From: Deltaproteobacteria bacterium
Lineage (GTDB): Bacteria > Myxococcota_A > Polyangia > JAAYKL01
Reading direction: 5' to 3'
DNA: 49,297 bases
Assembly (NCBI GenBank): GCA_016935665.1
Contig: JAFGQN010000046.1
Span: 1-49,297 of the forward strand
In this document: positions 18,145 through 26,613 of the stretch, one piece after another
How positions within the stretch are numbered: the stretch's first letter is position 1
Layout of the letters: each line of letters starts with the position of its first letter
The notes under the pieces: generated by a model
The model's input: only the letters and a program-made list of their open reading frames with translations
Database searches by the model: none
What the model was told of the DNA's origin: nothing
Translations under genes and position numbers: made by a program

Positions 18145-19743
18145 ATGATGAAAATCAATCAGTGTTTGAAACTGTGGGCGATGATAATAACAATGTGGGC
18201 AGCGTATGGAGTGGCCAGCCCAGTGTTGGCGCAGGATACCAATCGTGCGAAGCCGGAGTCCGAGACAAATGCCGTTTCGGTGATAGTGGAAGACAATCAG
18301 GTGTTCATGATAAAGGGAAAAGAGAAAACACCGTTGCCCCTTGCTGGTTTGGCGTATGCCATTTATCGACAGGACGATGTGCTTTATGTGGCCGTTGGCA
18401 GCATGGGAGTTCAAGTGTTCAAACTGGAAGACGCATCTGCGACGCTGATACGGCATATTCCCACACCCAATGGGAATGCTGTGGGCTTTTTTGTCTCCGG
18501 TAATCGACTTTGGGTTGAGACCCGCACCACCAGTGCAACCGTGCTGGAAGATGCCCATGAAGTCAAAACGCATATTGCGCTGGCGCCGGTGAGCGGGAAC
18601 ATGGATTCGTCAATCGCAGGTGGTAATGGTGCATCTTCAAAAAAAAATGCCGCTGCGTCAGCCGTTGCGATATCGTCGAAAAAAAAGGCGCATCCCCTGA
18701 ACACCCGAACGGAGTCCATCTCCGTTACGGATACCTTTCCTGGAGAAGTGAAACTGAACGTGGGAACCAACGATGGAGTGCAACTGAAGGACAGATTTGA
18801 AATTTACCGCGATGTGACAGTGCAGGGGGGGGGTGAAACATTTACAGGCAAGGAACTGGTGGCCATGGTGGAGATTACGGCGGTGAACAAAACCTCCTGC
18901 ATTGGAAAACTGCCGCGTGGTGATCGCGCCAAAGCCGGTGATGAAGCCGCATACGTGAAAAAAGGAATAGCGAAAAGGAACACATTCCCTCAGAAGTTGT
19001 CGCGAATTGGCAATGTGGGATTTACAGTTCGCCCTATCCTGAATCTGGCAGGCAACAGTGGCGGCGGTGCTCTTTTTGATTTGGATTTGAGCTGGCTTGG
19101 TAAACATACATTTATGGCGTTTCGCGTTAAACCGATGGCCATTGGCGGAACCAAAGAAAGCAGTATTTTTAACAGCATGGTGCTGGCCGAGGGGGGTTAT
19201 GATGGCCGCGCCTTTGCCGTGGGATTGGGCGTGGGCGCAGGTTTGACCAATGGTCGGATGAACGCCACCATCGGAGATAACTGGATGGATGATGCAACTG
19301 ATAACGCAAAGAAGAAAGATCCGCACCGAGCAGCGTTTGCGCTGTCGCAATTTATTCGACTGGGGCCAATGGATGGACTGAATTTAACCATTAACAACGC
19401 GTTTCTTTTCGCCAGCATTTCACAGGCGGATAGTGATGAGGAAGGATTTGAATACGGCAGCACATCCGCACAACTCACTATTCCCCTTGGGTATCGGGTA
19501 AATCTGTTTATGGGCGGAGGTGGCGGAAGATTGGGCCATGCATACGGCGAGATAGGTGTGCTCGCATGGCTGCGCGGAAACGGGGATGCCGGCTCCATCA
19601 GTGTGTCCGGGGCCGTTGGTGCGGCAGGCGCGTGGGTCATCGGCCGAAATCTGGACAATTCCGGTTACGCCGAAGAAACGTTCATGGCAGGCCCCATGGT
19701 ATCGTTTGGAATGAACTATCGCTTTGGCTCCAAATCAGAGTAA
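18145..19743 (+). CDS. secreted/outer-membrane protein of unknown function, 532 aa
   Basis: A signal peptide ends in SPVLA|QD near residue 30. The first third (about 40-150) is beta-rich and resembles a beta-propeller blade repeat (AYAIYRQDDVLYVAVG...). The middle (about 195-275) contains a KLNVGTNDGVQLKDRFEIYR stretch and resembles a FlgT C-terminal-like domain. The last about 240 residues alternate glycine-rich beta strands (FMAGPMVSFGMNYRFG at the end) and look like an outer-membrane barrel with a terminal aromatic strand. GGAGAGG precedes the ATG. It follows the cellulases on the same strand, separated by 190 bases, so a transport or sensing role at the outer membrane is possible but unproven. 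Confidence 0.7.
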   Translation: MMKINQCLKLWAMIITMWAAYGVASPVLAQDTNRAKPESETNAVSVIVEDNQVFMIKGKEKTPLPLAGLAYAIYRQDDVLYVAVGSMGVQVFKLEDASATLIRHIPTPNGNAVGFFVSGNRLWVETRTTSATVLEDAHEVKTHIALAPVSGNMDSSIAGGNGASSKKNAAASAVAISSKKKAHPLNTRTESISVTDTFPGEVKLNVGTNDGVQLKDRFEIYRDVTVQGGGETFTGKELVAMVEITAVNKTSCIGKLPRGDRAKAGDEAAYVKKGIAKRNTFPQKLSRIGNVGFTVRPILNLAGNSGGGALFDLDLSWLGKHTFMAFRVKPMAIGGTKESSIFNSMVLAEGGYDGRAFAVGLGVGAGLTNGRMNATIGDNWMDDATDNAKKKDPHRAAFALSQFIRLGPMDGLNLTINNAFLFASISQADSDEEGFEYGSTSAQLTIPLGYRVNLFMGGGGGRLGHAYGEIGVLAWLRGNGDAGSISVSGAVGAAGAWVIGRNLDNSGYAEETFMAGPMVSFGMNYRFGSKSE

Positions 19744-19837
19744 GACACGAGTGCTTCCAACAGTAATTTCTGCTGGTAATTTATACGATGCTGTGGGGTA
19801 TTTGGATTGAAAGTCGCGATTGCGCAAGGGCGTTTTT

Positions 19838-21022
19838 TTATTCGGGACACGCTTTCAAAATGGTGATGGACCAGGGGGCGGGGTTGGTGCAATACTTGGT
19901 GCACGACAACGCCAGTAGCCAAACGCCTTCATCACTGTCGATGCCCTCGAAATTGTCGCCTTCTTCATCCACCAGATTGTTCAGTTTGATTTCCCATCCT
20001 TCTTCGATTTCCGCAGACCAGGTCCTTTGTGCGTTTTCCTTCAGATGCAAAAAGTCGTCGTCCAACTCCTTGAGCGTGTGATTGGGATAATGGGCCACCA
20101 TGGCTTCGGTGACCTGAGAGACGAAAAAGGTCGATCCCAGTGAGGTTGTTTCCATAAAATCCCACGCAAAAATCAAATCGCTGGCGCCCGCTGGAATCTC
20201 AATTGGTTTTGTGTCTGCGAGATTGGTTGAATACTTAAGGACCATGGAGTCATCTTTCAGTGAGACGGTGGTCTCTTCCGCATTGGGATCCACGTGAAAG
20301 AAACTCACCATTCGGCTGTTTTTACCGATTGTCTCACCGGTCGCCGCTATTAGCATAAATGTATGCGTATCCTGAGAGTACGGATAATCGTCCGCTTCCG
20401 CATCGAAGTAGCGCTCAATTTCTTCTGGTGGAATGAAAGATTTATCTGGAGAAGTAAAATTGAGCAGTGTTTCAGACGTGGTTGACTCTGATGGAAATGT
20501 GGCAATAGCCCCTTTGTTTTCGCCGAGAGGAAGATTGTCCAGTCGCAGATTTTCCGCTATTTCCTCGGCGGTCAGGGACCACAGCGTTACCAGCACCATG
20601 TTAATGTCTGCCACTGGATCAAGCGTTTCCCCAAAGAAATCTTTGGTTAGGTTACCCCAGTCAATGGTCAGGTCAGCATTTGATTTCACGGTGGATGTTT
20701 CAATGGTCACAGTGCTCTCAAACACATAATTGGTTTCAGACGTAAGATAAATGGGATCTTCGGGATTATGTGATTTGCAAACATCAACTTCACTTTCCGA
20801 ATCGGAATCCCCATCAGAATCCCCATCGGAGTCGCTGTCAGAGTCGCTGTCAGAGTCGCTGTCAGAGTCGCTGTCAGAGTCGCTGTCAGAGTCGCTGTCG
20901 GAGTCGGAGTCCCCATCGGAACTGTTCGCGTCAGTCGTTTCACCACAGGCGAAAACAAGCAGTGATGATCCAAGAAACAGTGCCAATACAAGTCGTTGGC
21001 ATACTATTGTTGTGTAAGACAT
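19838..21022 (-). CDS. uncharacterised Ser/Asp-linker lipoprotein, 394 aa
   Basis: The protein has a lipoprotein signal (lipobox LLVFAC) and a nearly pure Ser/Asp repeat linker, followed by about 310 residues with no family I recognise. The mature domain contains paired cysteines near the C-terminus (LSCTKYCTNPAPW) and a hydrophobic-polar pattern suggesting beta-sandwich structure. The start at 21022 (MSYTTIV) is chosen over longer in-frame options because AAAGGAA precedes it and the signal peptide then sits at the N-terminus. It lies 80 bases downstream of the arylsulfotransferase-like gene on the same strand, probably co-transcribed. A cell-surface location is likely; function is unknown. 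Confidence 0.75.
   Translation of the reverse strand: MSYTTIVCQRLVLALFLGSSLLVFACGETTDANSSDGDSDSDSDSDSDSDSDSDSDSDSDSDSDSDGDSDGDSDSESEVDVCKSHNPEDPIYLTSETNYVFESTVTIETSTVKSNADLTIDWGNLTKDFFGETLDPVADINMVLVTLWSLTAEEIAENLRLDNLPLGENKGAIATFPSESTTSETLLNFTSPDKSFIPPEEIERYFDAEADDYPYSQDTHTFMLIAATGETIGKNSRMVSFFHVDPNAEETTVSLKDDSMVLKYSTNLADTKPIEIPAGASDLIFAWDFMETTSLGSTFFVSQVTEAMVAHYPNHTLKELDDDFLHLKENAQRTWSAEIEEGWEIKLNNLVDEEGDNFEGIDSDEGVWLLALSCTKYCTNPAPWSITILKACPE
20829..20900. repeat. 12-bp tandem repeat in lipoprotein linker
   Basis: Six head-to-tail copies of gagtcgctgtca (the last ending in g) encode Asp-Ser-Asp-Ser units on the minus strand. Each gained or lost copy would change the linker by four residues without shifting the frame. 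Confidence 0.9.
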
Positions 21023-21102
21023 TTGAAGGGTTCCTTTCTCTTCATAAGTCAATTTTGATATAGGCGCATCAAACCAATCCAAATGGGAATTAATCGCGGT
21101 TA

Positions 21103-22767
21103 TTAGTTCCCCCATGGTGGTGGCGGACCGTACAAAGTTTTGCGGTGCTGCGTATATCCAATAGTGGTAGTGGTTATTTCTCTTAAAAGATTTTTGTCCG
21201 CGTCGACTTCCTGCATGACGCCACTGCTGCAGTACGTAACAAATGTATTGCCGTTGGGCAGTCTGCGTACATCGCCAAAGAAAGAGGAAGACTTGCCGGG
21301 GCTGTAGTCCCATATCTGCTTTGCTTTTTTGTTTTGGAGGTCATAGGAAAATTCGAGTATACTTGAGCCGCCGTTGGACCCGGTATTGTTGAAAATCAGG
21401 ATTGAATCCTCGAGTAGATGTACGCCATGCTGATCGGGCCAGTTCATTTCGCTGAACCAGCTGTGACCACCGCCAAAAACACCAATGAGTTTAATATCCG
21501 GATAACTCAGGAGACCCACAGTATGAGAGTGGCGCATGGAGAAAAGAATGGCGTCCATAAACGGTACATACGTGATGTAGTTGGTATGTGAGCCATTTGC
21601 CGCGTCAATAATGTCCTGGAATTCATCGTATTCGCGGTACAGTTCCTTCACATCGCCGCTGTCTGGGTCCAGCTCATAAATGATGTCGGGACCTTCACCC
21701 CCCATCATGCCTCCTCCGCTATCATAACCACCGCCATTCGCCTGTTCGTGGAACAGAATTTTGCCATTGGGAAGCAATCCAAAATCGTGATGCCGCCCAG
21801 GAAGGTCGTAGGTTTGCGGTTCAGAGAGGCCATCCATTGTGACGCGCAGCAGCGCACCAGTGGGAGACACATTGCTGAAATTGCCGGCCCACATGTATTC
21901 ACCATCGAGGGACATGCGGGCGCGGGAAGTTCCTGAGACAGGTGTATCTGTGACATCATACCACCAGACGGGTTCCGCATCTTTATCGATAATCACAATC
22001 CAGCTGTCCACAACGGACATGCCTGTGGTACCGGAGATGCCTGTGCTGAGAATGGTGAACGCGCCGCCTTCCCATAGTGCGTCCGGTTTGTTGTCCTTCG
22101 AAATTTGAATGACCGGCAGGCCGCTTTTCATTTTTCCGGTGGTAATTTCTTCAACACTGCTTTTGTAAGTGGCGCCACCTGCCGTCGCTTCGATTTGAAC
22201 CGCATATTTAGTGGCCGGTTTCATACCAAGCAACAGTGTACGGAATTTGTCTTTTTCAAGATCAACCGGTGCCTCATATTCAAATTTCTTTTCATTGCGT
22301 CCAAACCGAATAACTGCGCTGTCGATTTCCTTATCAACAGACCACTCCACAATGCCCACGGTGCTGATCTCAGAACTGAGATCGATGTTCACATCAAACG
22401 TGGCGCCGCCGCTGTCGGAATCACCGTCACTATCAGAGTCCCCATCGCTGTCGCCGTCGCCATCCGCATCGGTATCGCCGTCACTATCGGAATCGCCGTC
22501 AGCGTCGCTGTCACTGTCGCTGTCGCCGTCGCCATCGCTGTCGCTGTCCGCATCGGAATCGGTATCTGCATCGCTGTCGCTGTCGCCATCGCCGTCAGTG
22601 TCGCTGTCGCCGTCAGTGTCACTATCGCTGTCTGAGCTTCCTTCCTCATCAGCGGAGGAACCACCGCAACTGAATGCCGCAAAAGCCAGCAAGCCGAACA
22701 GTAGAACAATCGGCAAAGTGCCGCTGCCCAATACTTTACGTTGAGTAACTGGATTGGAATATTCCAT
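21103..22767 (-). CDS. arylsulfotransferase (ASST)-like lipoprotein, 554 aa
   Basis: A hydrophobic signal ends in a lipobox (AAFSC), then comes a long acidic Ser/Asp/Gly linker to about residue 125. A short Ig/FnIII-like domain (about 130-215) leads into an arylsulfotransferase-type beta-propeller (about 240-554) with [32 protein letters not shown] and [12 protein letters not shown], motifs typical of the ASST family. Characterised members move sulfate between phenols in the periplasm through a histidine intermediate. Many homologues in lipoproteins have no demonstrated activity, so binding rather than catalysis is possible. AAAGGAG precedes the ATG. The unknown lipoprotein at 19838 follows in the same direction. 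Confidence 0.85.
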   Translation of the reverse strand: MEYSNPVTQRKVLGSGTLPIVLLFGLLAFAAFSCGGSSADEEGSSDSDSDTDGDSDTDGDGDSDSDADTDSDADSDSDGDGDSDSDSDADGDSDSDGDTDADGDGDSDGDSDSDGDSDSGGATFDVNIDLSSEISTVGIVEWSVDKEIDSAVIRFGRNEKKFEYEAPVDLEKDKFRTLLLGMKPATKYAVQIEATAGGATYKSSVEEITTGKMKSGLPVIQISKDNKPDALWEGGAFTILSTGISGTTGMSVVDSWIVIIDKDAEPVWWYDVTDTPVSGTSRARMSLDGEYMWAGNFSNVSPTGALLRVTMDGLSEPQTYDLPGRHHDFGLLPNGKILFHEQANGGGYDSGGGMMGGEGPDIIYELDPDSGDVKELYREYDEFQDIIDAANGSHTNYITYVPFMDAILFSMRHSHTVGLLSYPDIKLIGVFGGGHSWFSEMNWPDQHGVHLLEDSILIFNNTGSNGGSSILEFSYDLQNKKAKQIWDYSPGKSSSFFGDVRRLPNGNTFVTYCSSGVMQEVDADKNLLREITTTTIGYTQHRKTLYGPPPPWGN

Positions 22768-23113
22768 TTAAACATCTCCTTTTTTTTCTCCCAAAACTTA
22801 CAACTCGTGCCAGTGGCATTTTTCCAGATAGTCTTAAAGTGTAAAAAAGTGCGCCAAACCGGGGCGTTTAATTTGGAGTTTCCCAAATTCAATACATCTC
22901 ACGTGTGAGACAAAACTCGGGAAGGGCTGGTTATAACTGAACTATTTCGAATACATCTTGCTCAAAACAAATTGGCCCAGGAGCGTTGTGAACTGCGACA
23001 TAGCGAGTGATATGTGGCCATGATTTACAGATTGTTGTACATATCAGGCGATGGGTTTTGCAGTTGAACTGAATTTGTTTTTAAATACTGCGAATGTGCA
23101 TGGCTTTGATTGA
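22768..23113. other. intergenic region upstream of the arylsulfotransferase-like gene
   Basis: The region holds an inverted repeat TCTCAC-GT-GTGAGA at 22897-22910, a possible operator about 130 bases before the lipoprotein start. I see no convincing sigma-70 or sigma-54 promoter and no gene. Confidence 0.4.
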
Positions 23114-23452
23114 TCACTGCGTCACAGGTTTGTCACATACGGCATTCACAAATCCCACTATTAACGGATAATGACTGGATGATGTAGAGTTGGTTTGTGG
23201 GACAAACAGGACGAGAATAAAAAATGGATGATTGGTCAGTTCGATGATGCGGATATCGCCGTCCTTTGACAAATAAAAGTTTTGCATCTGCGGTATATTC
23301 TTCGTATTGTGCATCTGCAACATCCAGGACATTTCTCGCAAGATCGATGACGGCATGCTGAAAACCGGCACAGGCGCCGATGTGTGGAATGCCATGTGTT
23401 CCTGCGTATGTGATGGCATACAAATGGGAATTGTGGCTGATTAGGGAATGAC
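23114..23452 (-). pseudogene. remnant of CTP-synthase-like glutamine amidotransferase
   Basis: Two overlapping minus-strand frames each encode part of one known fold. The first reads GIPHIGACAGFQHAVIDLAR, the nucleophile elbow of class I glutamine amidotransferases as found in CTP synthase and in the 'CTP synthase C-terminal region-related' proteins. About 20 residues later it runs into junk. The other frame then continues with DGDIRIIELTNHPFFILVLF and VPQ, the C-terminal part of the same domain. The domain therefore has lost its N-terminus, most of its middle (an internal deletion) and its frame. It overlaps the 3' end of the 292-aa gene. The family match is from memory of the motifs; the frame break is seen directly. 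Confidence 0.75.
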
Positions 23453-24319
23453 TTGCATGGGGATGTGGTCGATAAACTGAAAATCCGGATTATTTTTGTC
23501 TATGTAAAATGAAATGCTGTTGTGACCGGTTTGTATCGAGAGTTGTGTGATATTCGCGTATTTGCCAAGTGACTTCCTTTCGATGGAACAGATACGCTCT
23601 ATTGGAAAAAAGGAAAATGAATAATCGTAACAGTTATCTTGGGAATAGCATATTTTTCCAGCCCTGGATATCACCACCAGGTCTCTGAAATTGTACAGAA
23701 ACAGCGCATCAGGAAGACGTGTTGCAAAGATCCTGCCGATTGCTTTGACAAAAATGTTGCGATGTGCGTACCTGAGTTTTGTCTCCGGTTGATAGGCAAT
23801 TATGTTTATTTTATTGTCCTGTTTCTTAATACGATTCCAAATACCCTTTGTGAAGAACGTTAAATCATCTTCAGTTGTTCGCACTGCCAGAGGCAGCTTT
23901 TTTATTGGCGTTGGTATTTTGTCTCTGATAATGTTTATCAGTTTAAAAATGAGGTCGTCCGACACTGTGTTGTAACAAAATTCAAAATTTCCGACTTCAG
24001 TGTGAAATCGCACCGTGCCCTGCAAAAGGGAGGTGTTCATTTCAATCGCTTCAATTACGACGTATGCAACCTGTATCACGACAACCTCGTCATTTACATA
24101 TCGATAGAAATCGAGATGGTTGTCGTAAGCGCATACTATTTGATCATACAGAACCATATCCGGACGCATCTTTCGCCTCTCCTGGTTCACTGGAATTTTT
24201 AGCATCAACTTTGCTTTTGACGATAAATTGATGTGCGCCTGAAACTCTTTTGGCACGGGATGTTTGTCATCTATCTCATACACCCATGGGCCAAATGCAT
24301 CATATTCACTGATGTGCAT
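23441..24319 (-). CDS. uncharacterised MarR-linked protein, 292 aa
   Basis: This soluble 292-residue protein begins MHISEYDAFGPWVYEIDD and has no signal peptide. Alternating short strands and the spacing of aromatic residues suggest two PH-like beta barrels, one near 60-130 and another near 220-290, but I cannot name the family firmly; it resembles conserved hypothetical proteins of Firmicutes that open with a similar ISEYD-FGPW sequence. Its start lies three bases after the stop of the marR gene, so the two form an operon. Codon use is more AT-rich than that of neighbouring lipoprotein genes, consistent with acquisition from elsewhere. It is the likely regulated output of the MarR repressor. 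Confidence 0.75.
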   Translation of the reverse strand: MHISEYDAFGPWVYEIDDKHPVPKEFQAHINLSSKAKLMLKIPVNQERRKMRPDMVLYDQIVCAYDNHLDFYRYVNDEVVVIQVAYVVIEAIEMNTSLLQGTVRFHTEVGNFEFCYNTVSDDLIFKLINIIRDKIPTPIKKLPLAVRTTEDDLTFFTKGIWNRIKKQDNKINIIAYQPETKLRYAHRNIFVKAIGRIFATRLPDALFLYNFRDLVVISRAGKICYSQDNCYDYSFSFFPIERICSIERKSLGKYANITQLSIQTGHNSISFYIDKNNPDFQFIDHIPMQVIP

Positions 24320-24322
24320 CGA

Positions 24323-24820
24323 TTAGCTCCGTGTTCGTAAATATGCCGAAAGCAATTCAATGTTTTTAGCGATATTCGTTGCAGTATCATCAGACATTTG
24401 ATCAAAAAGCTCATTTAGCTTTTCTATGTCCTGTCGCTTCTTGTATCGTAGACATTCTTTGCCCCTGCGGGTTAATTTCAGCCAGGAGACTCGTTCATCA
24501 TCTGCCGGCGTTTCTTTTTGAATGATTTTCAACTCAACCAGAGAACGAATGATGGTTGTTAAACTTCCTTTGGGAATATTGAGCCCTTTGCTTAATTCTG
24601 TTGAGGTTGTTTGGTTGAGGTAATGCACTGCCATAATCACCTTAATTTGATTTTCCTTCAATCGAATGTCTCTCCAATAAAGATTGTGAATGATAGGAAA
24701 TACGTGAATATGCAATAGAGGCAAAATGGAATGCAATGCATCGAGTACGGTTTCTCCGCTTTTTTTTATCATTTTGGCAATTCCCCGCATATCTGAAATG
24801 GCCACAAATCTGTGACCCAT
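24323..24820 (-). CDS. MarR-family transcriptional regulator, 165 aa
   Basis: The protein has the winged-helix layout of MarR: a helical N-terminus for dimerisation, the recognition region TSTELSKGLNIPKGSLTTII, the wing ETPADDERVSWLKLTRRG (Asp-Asp-Glu-Arg as in the family's D-x-R wing) and C-terminal helices. Members dimerise, bind palindromes and release DNA when a ligand binds. A 42-bp perfect inverted repeat lies six bases before the start codon and is the probable operator, so the gene should repress itself and the downstream 292-aa gene. No ribosome binding site precedes the ATG, so either the mRNA is leaderless or an internal ATG at residue 17 is used. Confidence 0.92.
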   Translation of the reverse strand: MGHRFVAISDMRGIAKMIKKSGETVLDALHSILPLLHIHVFPIIHNLYWRDIRLKENQIKVIMAVHYLNQTTSTELSKGLNIPKGSLTTIIRSLVELKIIQKETPADDERVSWLKLTRRGKECLRYKKRQDIEKLNELFDQMSDDTATNIAKNIELLSAYLRTRS

Positions 24821-24825
24821 TTTAA

Positions 24826-24867
24826 ATAGTAAGAATTCTTACAAATGTTTGTAAGAATTCTTACTAT
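24826..24867. promoter_or_regulatory. 42-bp inverted repeat, MarR operator candidate
   Basis: Two 20-base arms are perfect reverse complements around a 2-base centre. Each arm itself contains the perfect palindrome GTAAGAATTCTTAC (24829-24842 and 24851-24864), so there are two identical dimer sites with centres 22 bp apart, two helical turns. A TACTAT -10-like box (24826-24831, minus strand) is embedded in it. Confidence 0.85.
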
Positions 24868-25013
24868 AAGTGTGTCCAAACATCAATGGAAAATTTGCAA
24901 TGGACAGGCACGATGGCGTTCCCGTGACCAGATACGCTGAAAGCACTACAGTTGTTTTGTTAAACTGACGCAGGCGTATTCGATCAATACGCGTTCGAGC
25001 GCAGTGGTGAATT

Positions 25014-26150
25014 TCAAAATTGTGTGAAGAAATCCCACACTGCCTGAGATACCCAGGATTTTGATTGGCCTGCATCGGTGGGCAGTGGCGTATGGCCGCC
25101 GTCGTATGAACACCACTGGACGGGAGCTTCCGTCGGACATCCCTCGTAGTAAGTGCACACATGACTTCCCGCCGAAGCCGTGGGCAATGTGGTGACATTG
25201 CAGCCATTCCATTTGGCAAATTGATCGGTCTGTGTGGTTTGGCCGCCTGTTCCGCCATTCTCCTGGGTTCCAAGGGCGCCCATGTATGGGATGGGTTCGC
25301 AACTGGTGGGATTGGCTACGCCGCCTCCTGAATGCCCCACTGCCGCGCAAAAAACCCCGGGCAGTGAACAGGCAAGCGTCCACGACATGGCGGCGCCCTG
25401 GCTGAATCCCTCCAGCATGATTCGAGACGTGTCGATGCACAAATCGTTCTGAACCGTCTCCACCAGCTTTTTAACGAATGCGGTATCGGATTTCGCGTTC
25501 CAGAGACCGCCACTGGCCGAAGGCGCCACAAAAATCGTACTGCCTTCGGACAAATCACGCAATCCAAAGAAGGCGTGACCAAAGACTTCCATGTCACTGC
25601 CCGTTGCCCCATGCAACCCAAAGATGAGTCGGTACGGATGTGTGTTGTCGTAGTCGTCGGGCCAGCGAACCAGGAATTCCCGATTGGCGCCATCAACGTT
25701 AATAGAATTTTGGACCGCCGAGGAACCACTGTTTTTTAAAGTGGGCGATTGGCCACATCCGGCGCTTTTGGGAATTTCAGAATTGGAATCGGTGCCGGTA
25801 TTTGTTTCGGAATCCTCATCCTCAATTGATTCAGAGTCGGTGCTGGTGTCTGTGTCCGAGTCTGAATCGGTATCTGAGTCTGTGTCAGAATCCGCATCGG
25901 AATCGGAATCGGTATCTGCGTCTGAGTCGCCATCGGTATCCGAGTCTGTGTCCCCATCACTGTCTCCGTCACTGTCCCCATCCGAGTCCCCATCTGAATC
26001 CCCATCAATGTCGGAGTCGGCATCACTATCCGCATCCGAAATGTCTTTATCGGAATCGACGTCTTTTTTTCCGGATTCACCACATGCGAACATCAGTAGT
26101 CCCAGGATGGCGGACAGAATTAAGCTGGCTGATTTGAGTTTATCCTGCAT
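25014..26150 (-). CDS. CE1/PHB-depolymerase-type esterase lipoprotein, 378 aa
   Basis: The signal sequence ends in a lipobox (LLMFAC) and is followed by a Ser/Asp/Thr linker of about 100 residues. The rest is an alpha/beta-hydrolase of the LpqC/feruloyl-esterase (CE1, PHB depolymerase) type: oxyanion region [10 protein letters not shown], nucleophile GFSQGAAM and a C-terminal histidine in [11 protein letters not shown], ending in the usual WDFF. The loop that normally carries the catalytic Asp reads GTQENGG, so the acid may be a Glu. The start at 26150 (MQDKL) is favoured, but MKAGFFQ at 26171 is possible. Such enzymes release ferulate or acetate from plant hemicellulose, fitting the cellulases. 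Confidence 0.87.
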   Translation of the reverse strand: MQDKLKSASLILSAILGLLMFACGESGKKDVDSDKDISDADSDADSDIDGDSDGDSDGDSDGDSDGDTDSDTDGDSDADTDSDSDADSDTDSDTDSDSDTDTSTDSESIEDEDSETNTGTDSNSEIPKSAGCGQSPTLKNSGSSAVQNSINVDGANREFLVRWPDDYDNTHPYRLIFGLHGATGSDMEVFGHAFFGLRDLSEGSTIFVAPSASGGLWNAKSDTAFVKKLVETVQNDLCIDTSRIMLEGFSQGAAMSWTLACSLPGVFCAAVGHSGGGVANPTSCEPIPYMGALGTQENGGTGGQTTQTDQFAKWNGCNVTTLPTASAGSHVCTYYEGCPTEAPVQWCSYDGGHTPLPTDAGQSKSWVSQAVWDFFTQF

Positions 26151-26231
26151 TTGAAAAAAACCTGCTTTCATTTGATGTGTACGACGGTGCCTATTGCCGT
26201 CGCCCACTATCTGGTTTTGACGTTTGCCGAT

Positions 26232-26251
26232 GATACTCGTGTTAGAGTATC
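26232..26251. promoter_or_regulatory. inverted repeat GATACTC-N6-GAGTATC
   Basis: A perfect 7-bp inverted repeat with a 6-bp centre lies between the divergent esterase and acyl-CoA synthetase genes. It could be a regulator site for the esterase, about 80-100 bases before its start, or a small hairpin. Confidence 0.4.
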
Positions 26252-26393
26252 CTAAAGAATAGTACCGTTACTACCCAACATAGCCCACTAAATTCTGTGG
26301 TCTGTGCGCGGGAGGATTGGGTGGACCACTGTGACCTTTCTCATCTGTGAAAGAGACGGTATCGTCTGTTTTTGTATGGCTGGGTAAACCCCG

Positions 26394-26424
26394 GTGACAT
26401 TTGTCACGGGGTGACGGATGTCAC
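26394..26424. promoter_or_regulatory. tandem palindromes GTGAC-N4-GTCAC, upstream activator sites
   Basis: Two 14-bp palindromes, GTGACATTTGTCAC (26394-26407) and GTGACGGATGTCAC (26411-26424), have centres 17 bp apart. They lie about 130-160 bases before the predicted sigma-54 start, the usual place for activator binding. The core GTGA-N6-TCAC also fits a CRP/FNR-family site, so either kind of protein may bind. Confidence 0.6.
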
Positions 26425-26525
26425 CGTACGCATATAGGCACGATTGCCTACTTCCTATTTTCACTGTTCCATTTGTCACACCCCTTTATTGGCTTAAACT
26501 GAGAAAAAACAACGATCTGTCAACA

Positions 26526-26541
26526 TGGTACGGCGGTTGCA
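26526..26541 (+). promoter_or_regulatory. sigma-54 promoter of the acyl-CoA operon
   Basis: TGGTACGGCGGTTGCA fits the sigma-54 consensus TGGYACG-N4-TTGCA fully, with GG at 26527-26528 and GC at 26539-26540. Transcription should start near 26552, giving an untranslated leader of about 60 bases before the ATG at 26614. Confidence 0.85.
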
Positions 26542-26613
26542 TTTTTCGCCGGGTCGAGTCGTGGAAACGTCGCGATTTTATTTTGATTGAGCGTTAATCC
26601 GGAAGGAGCAAAT

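Noticed and set aside
20800-20920. CRISPR-like short repeats
   Set aside because: The 12-bp units have no spacers and encode the acidic Ser/Asp linker in frame; the same holds for similar stretches near 22430-22640, 25830-26050, 47830-48160 and 49100-49297.
22800-22830. Minus-strand sigma-54 promoter before the arylsulfotransferase-like gene
   Set aside because: TGGCACG is present but the -12 GC is not at the required spacing.
23114-23452. Selenoprotein reading of the amidotransferase remnant
   Set aside because: Some relatives are selenoproteins, but the nucleophile codon here is an ordinary Cys and the break is a frame change with a deletion, not an in-frame TGA.
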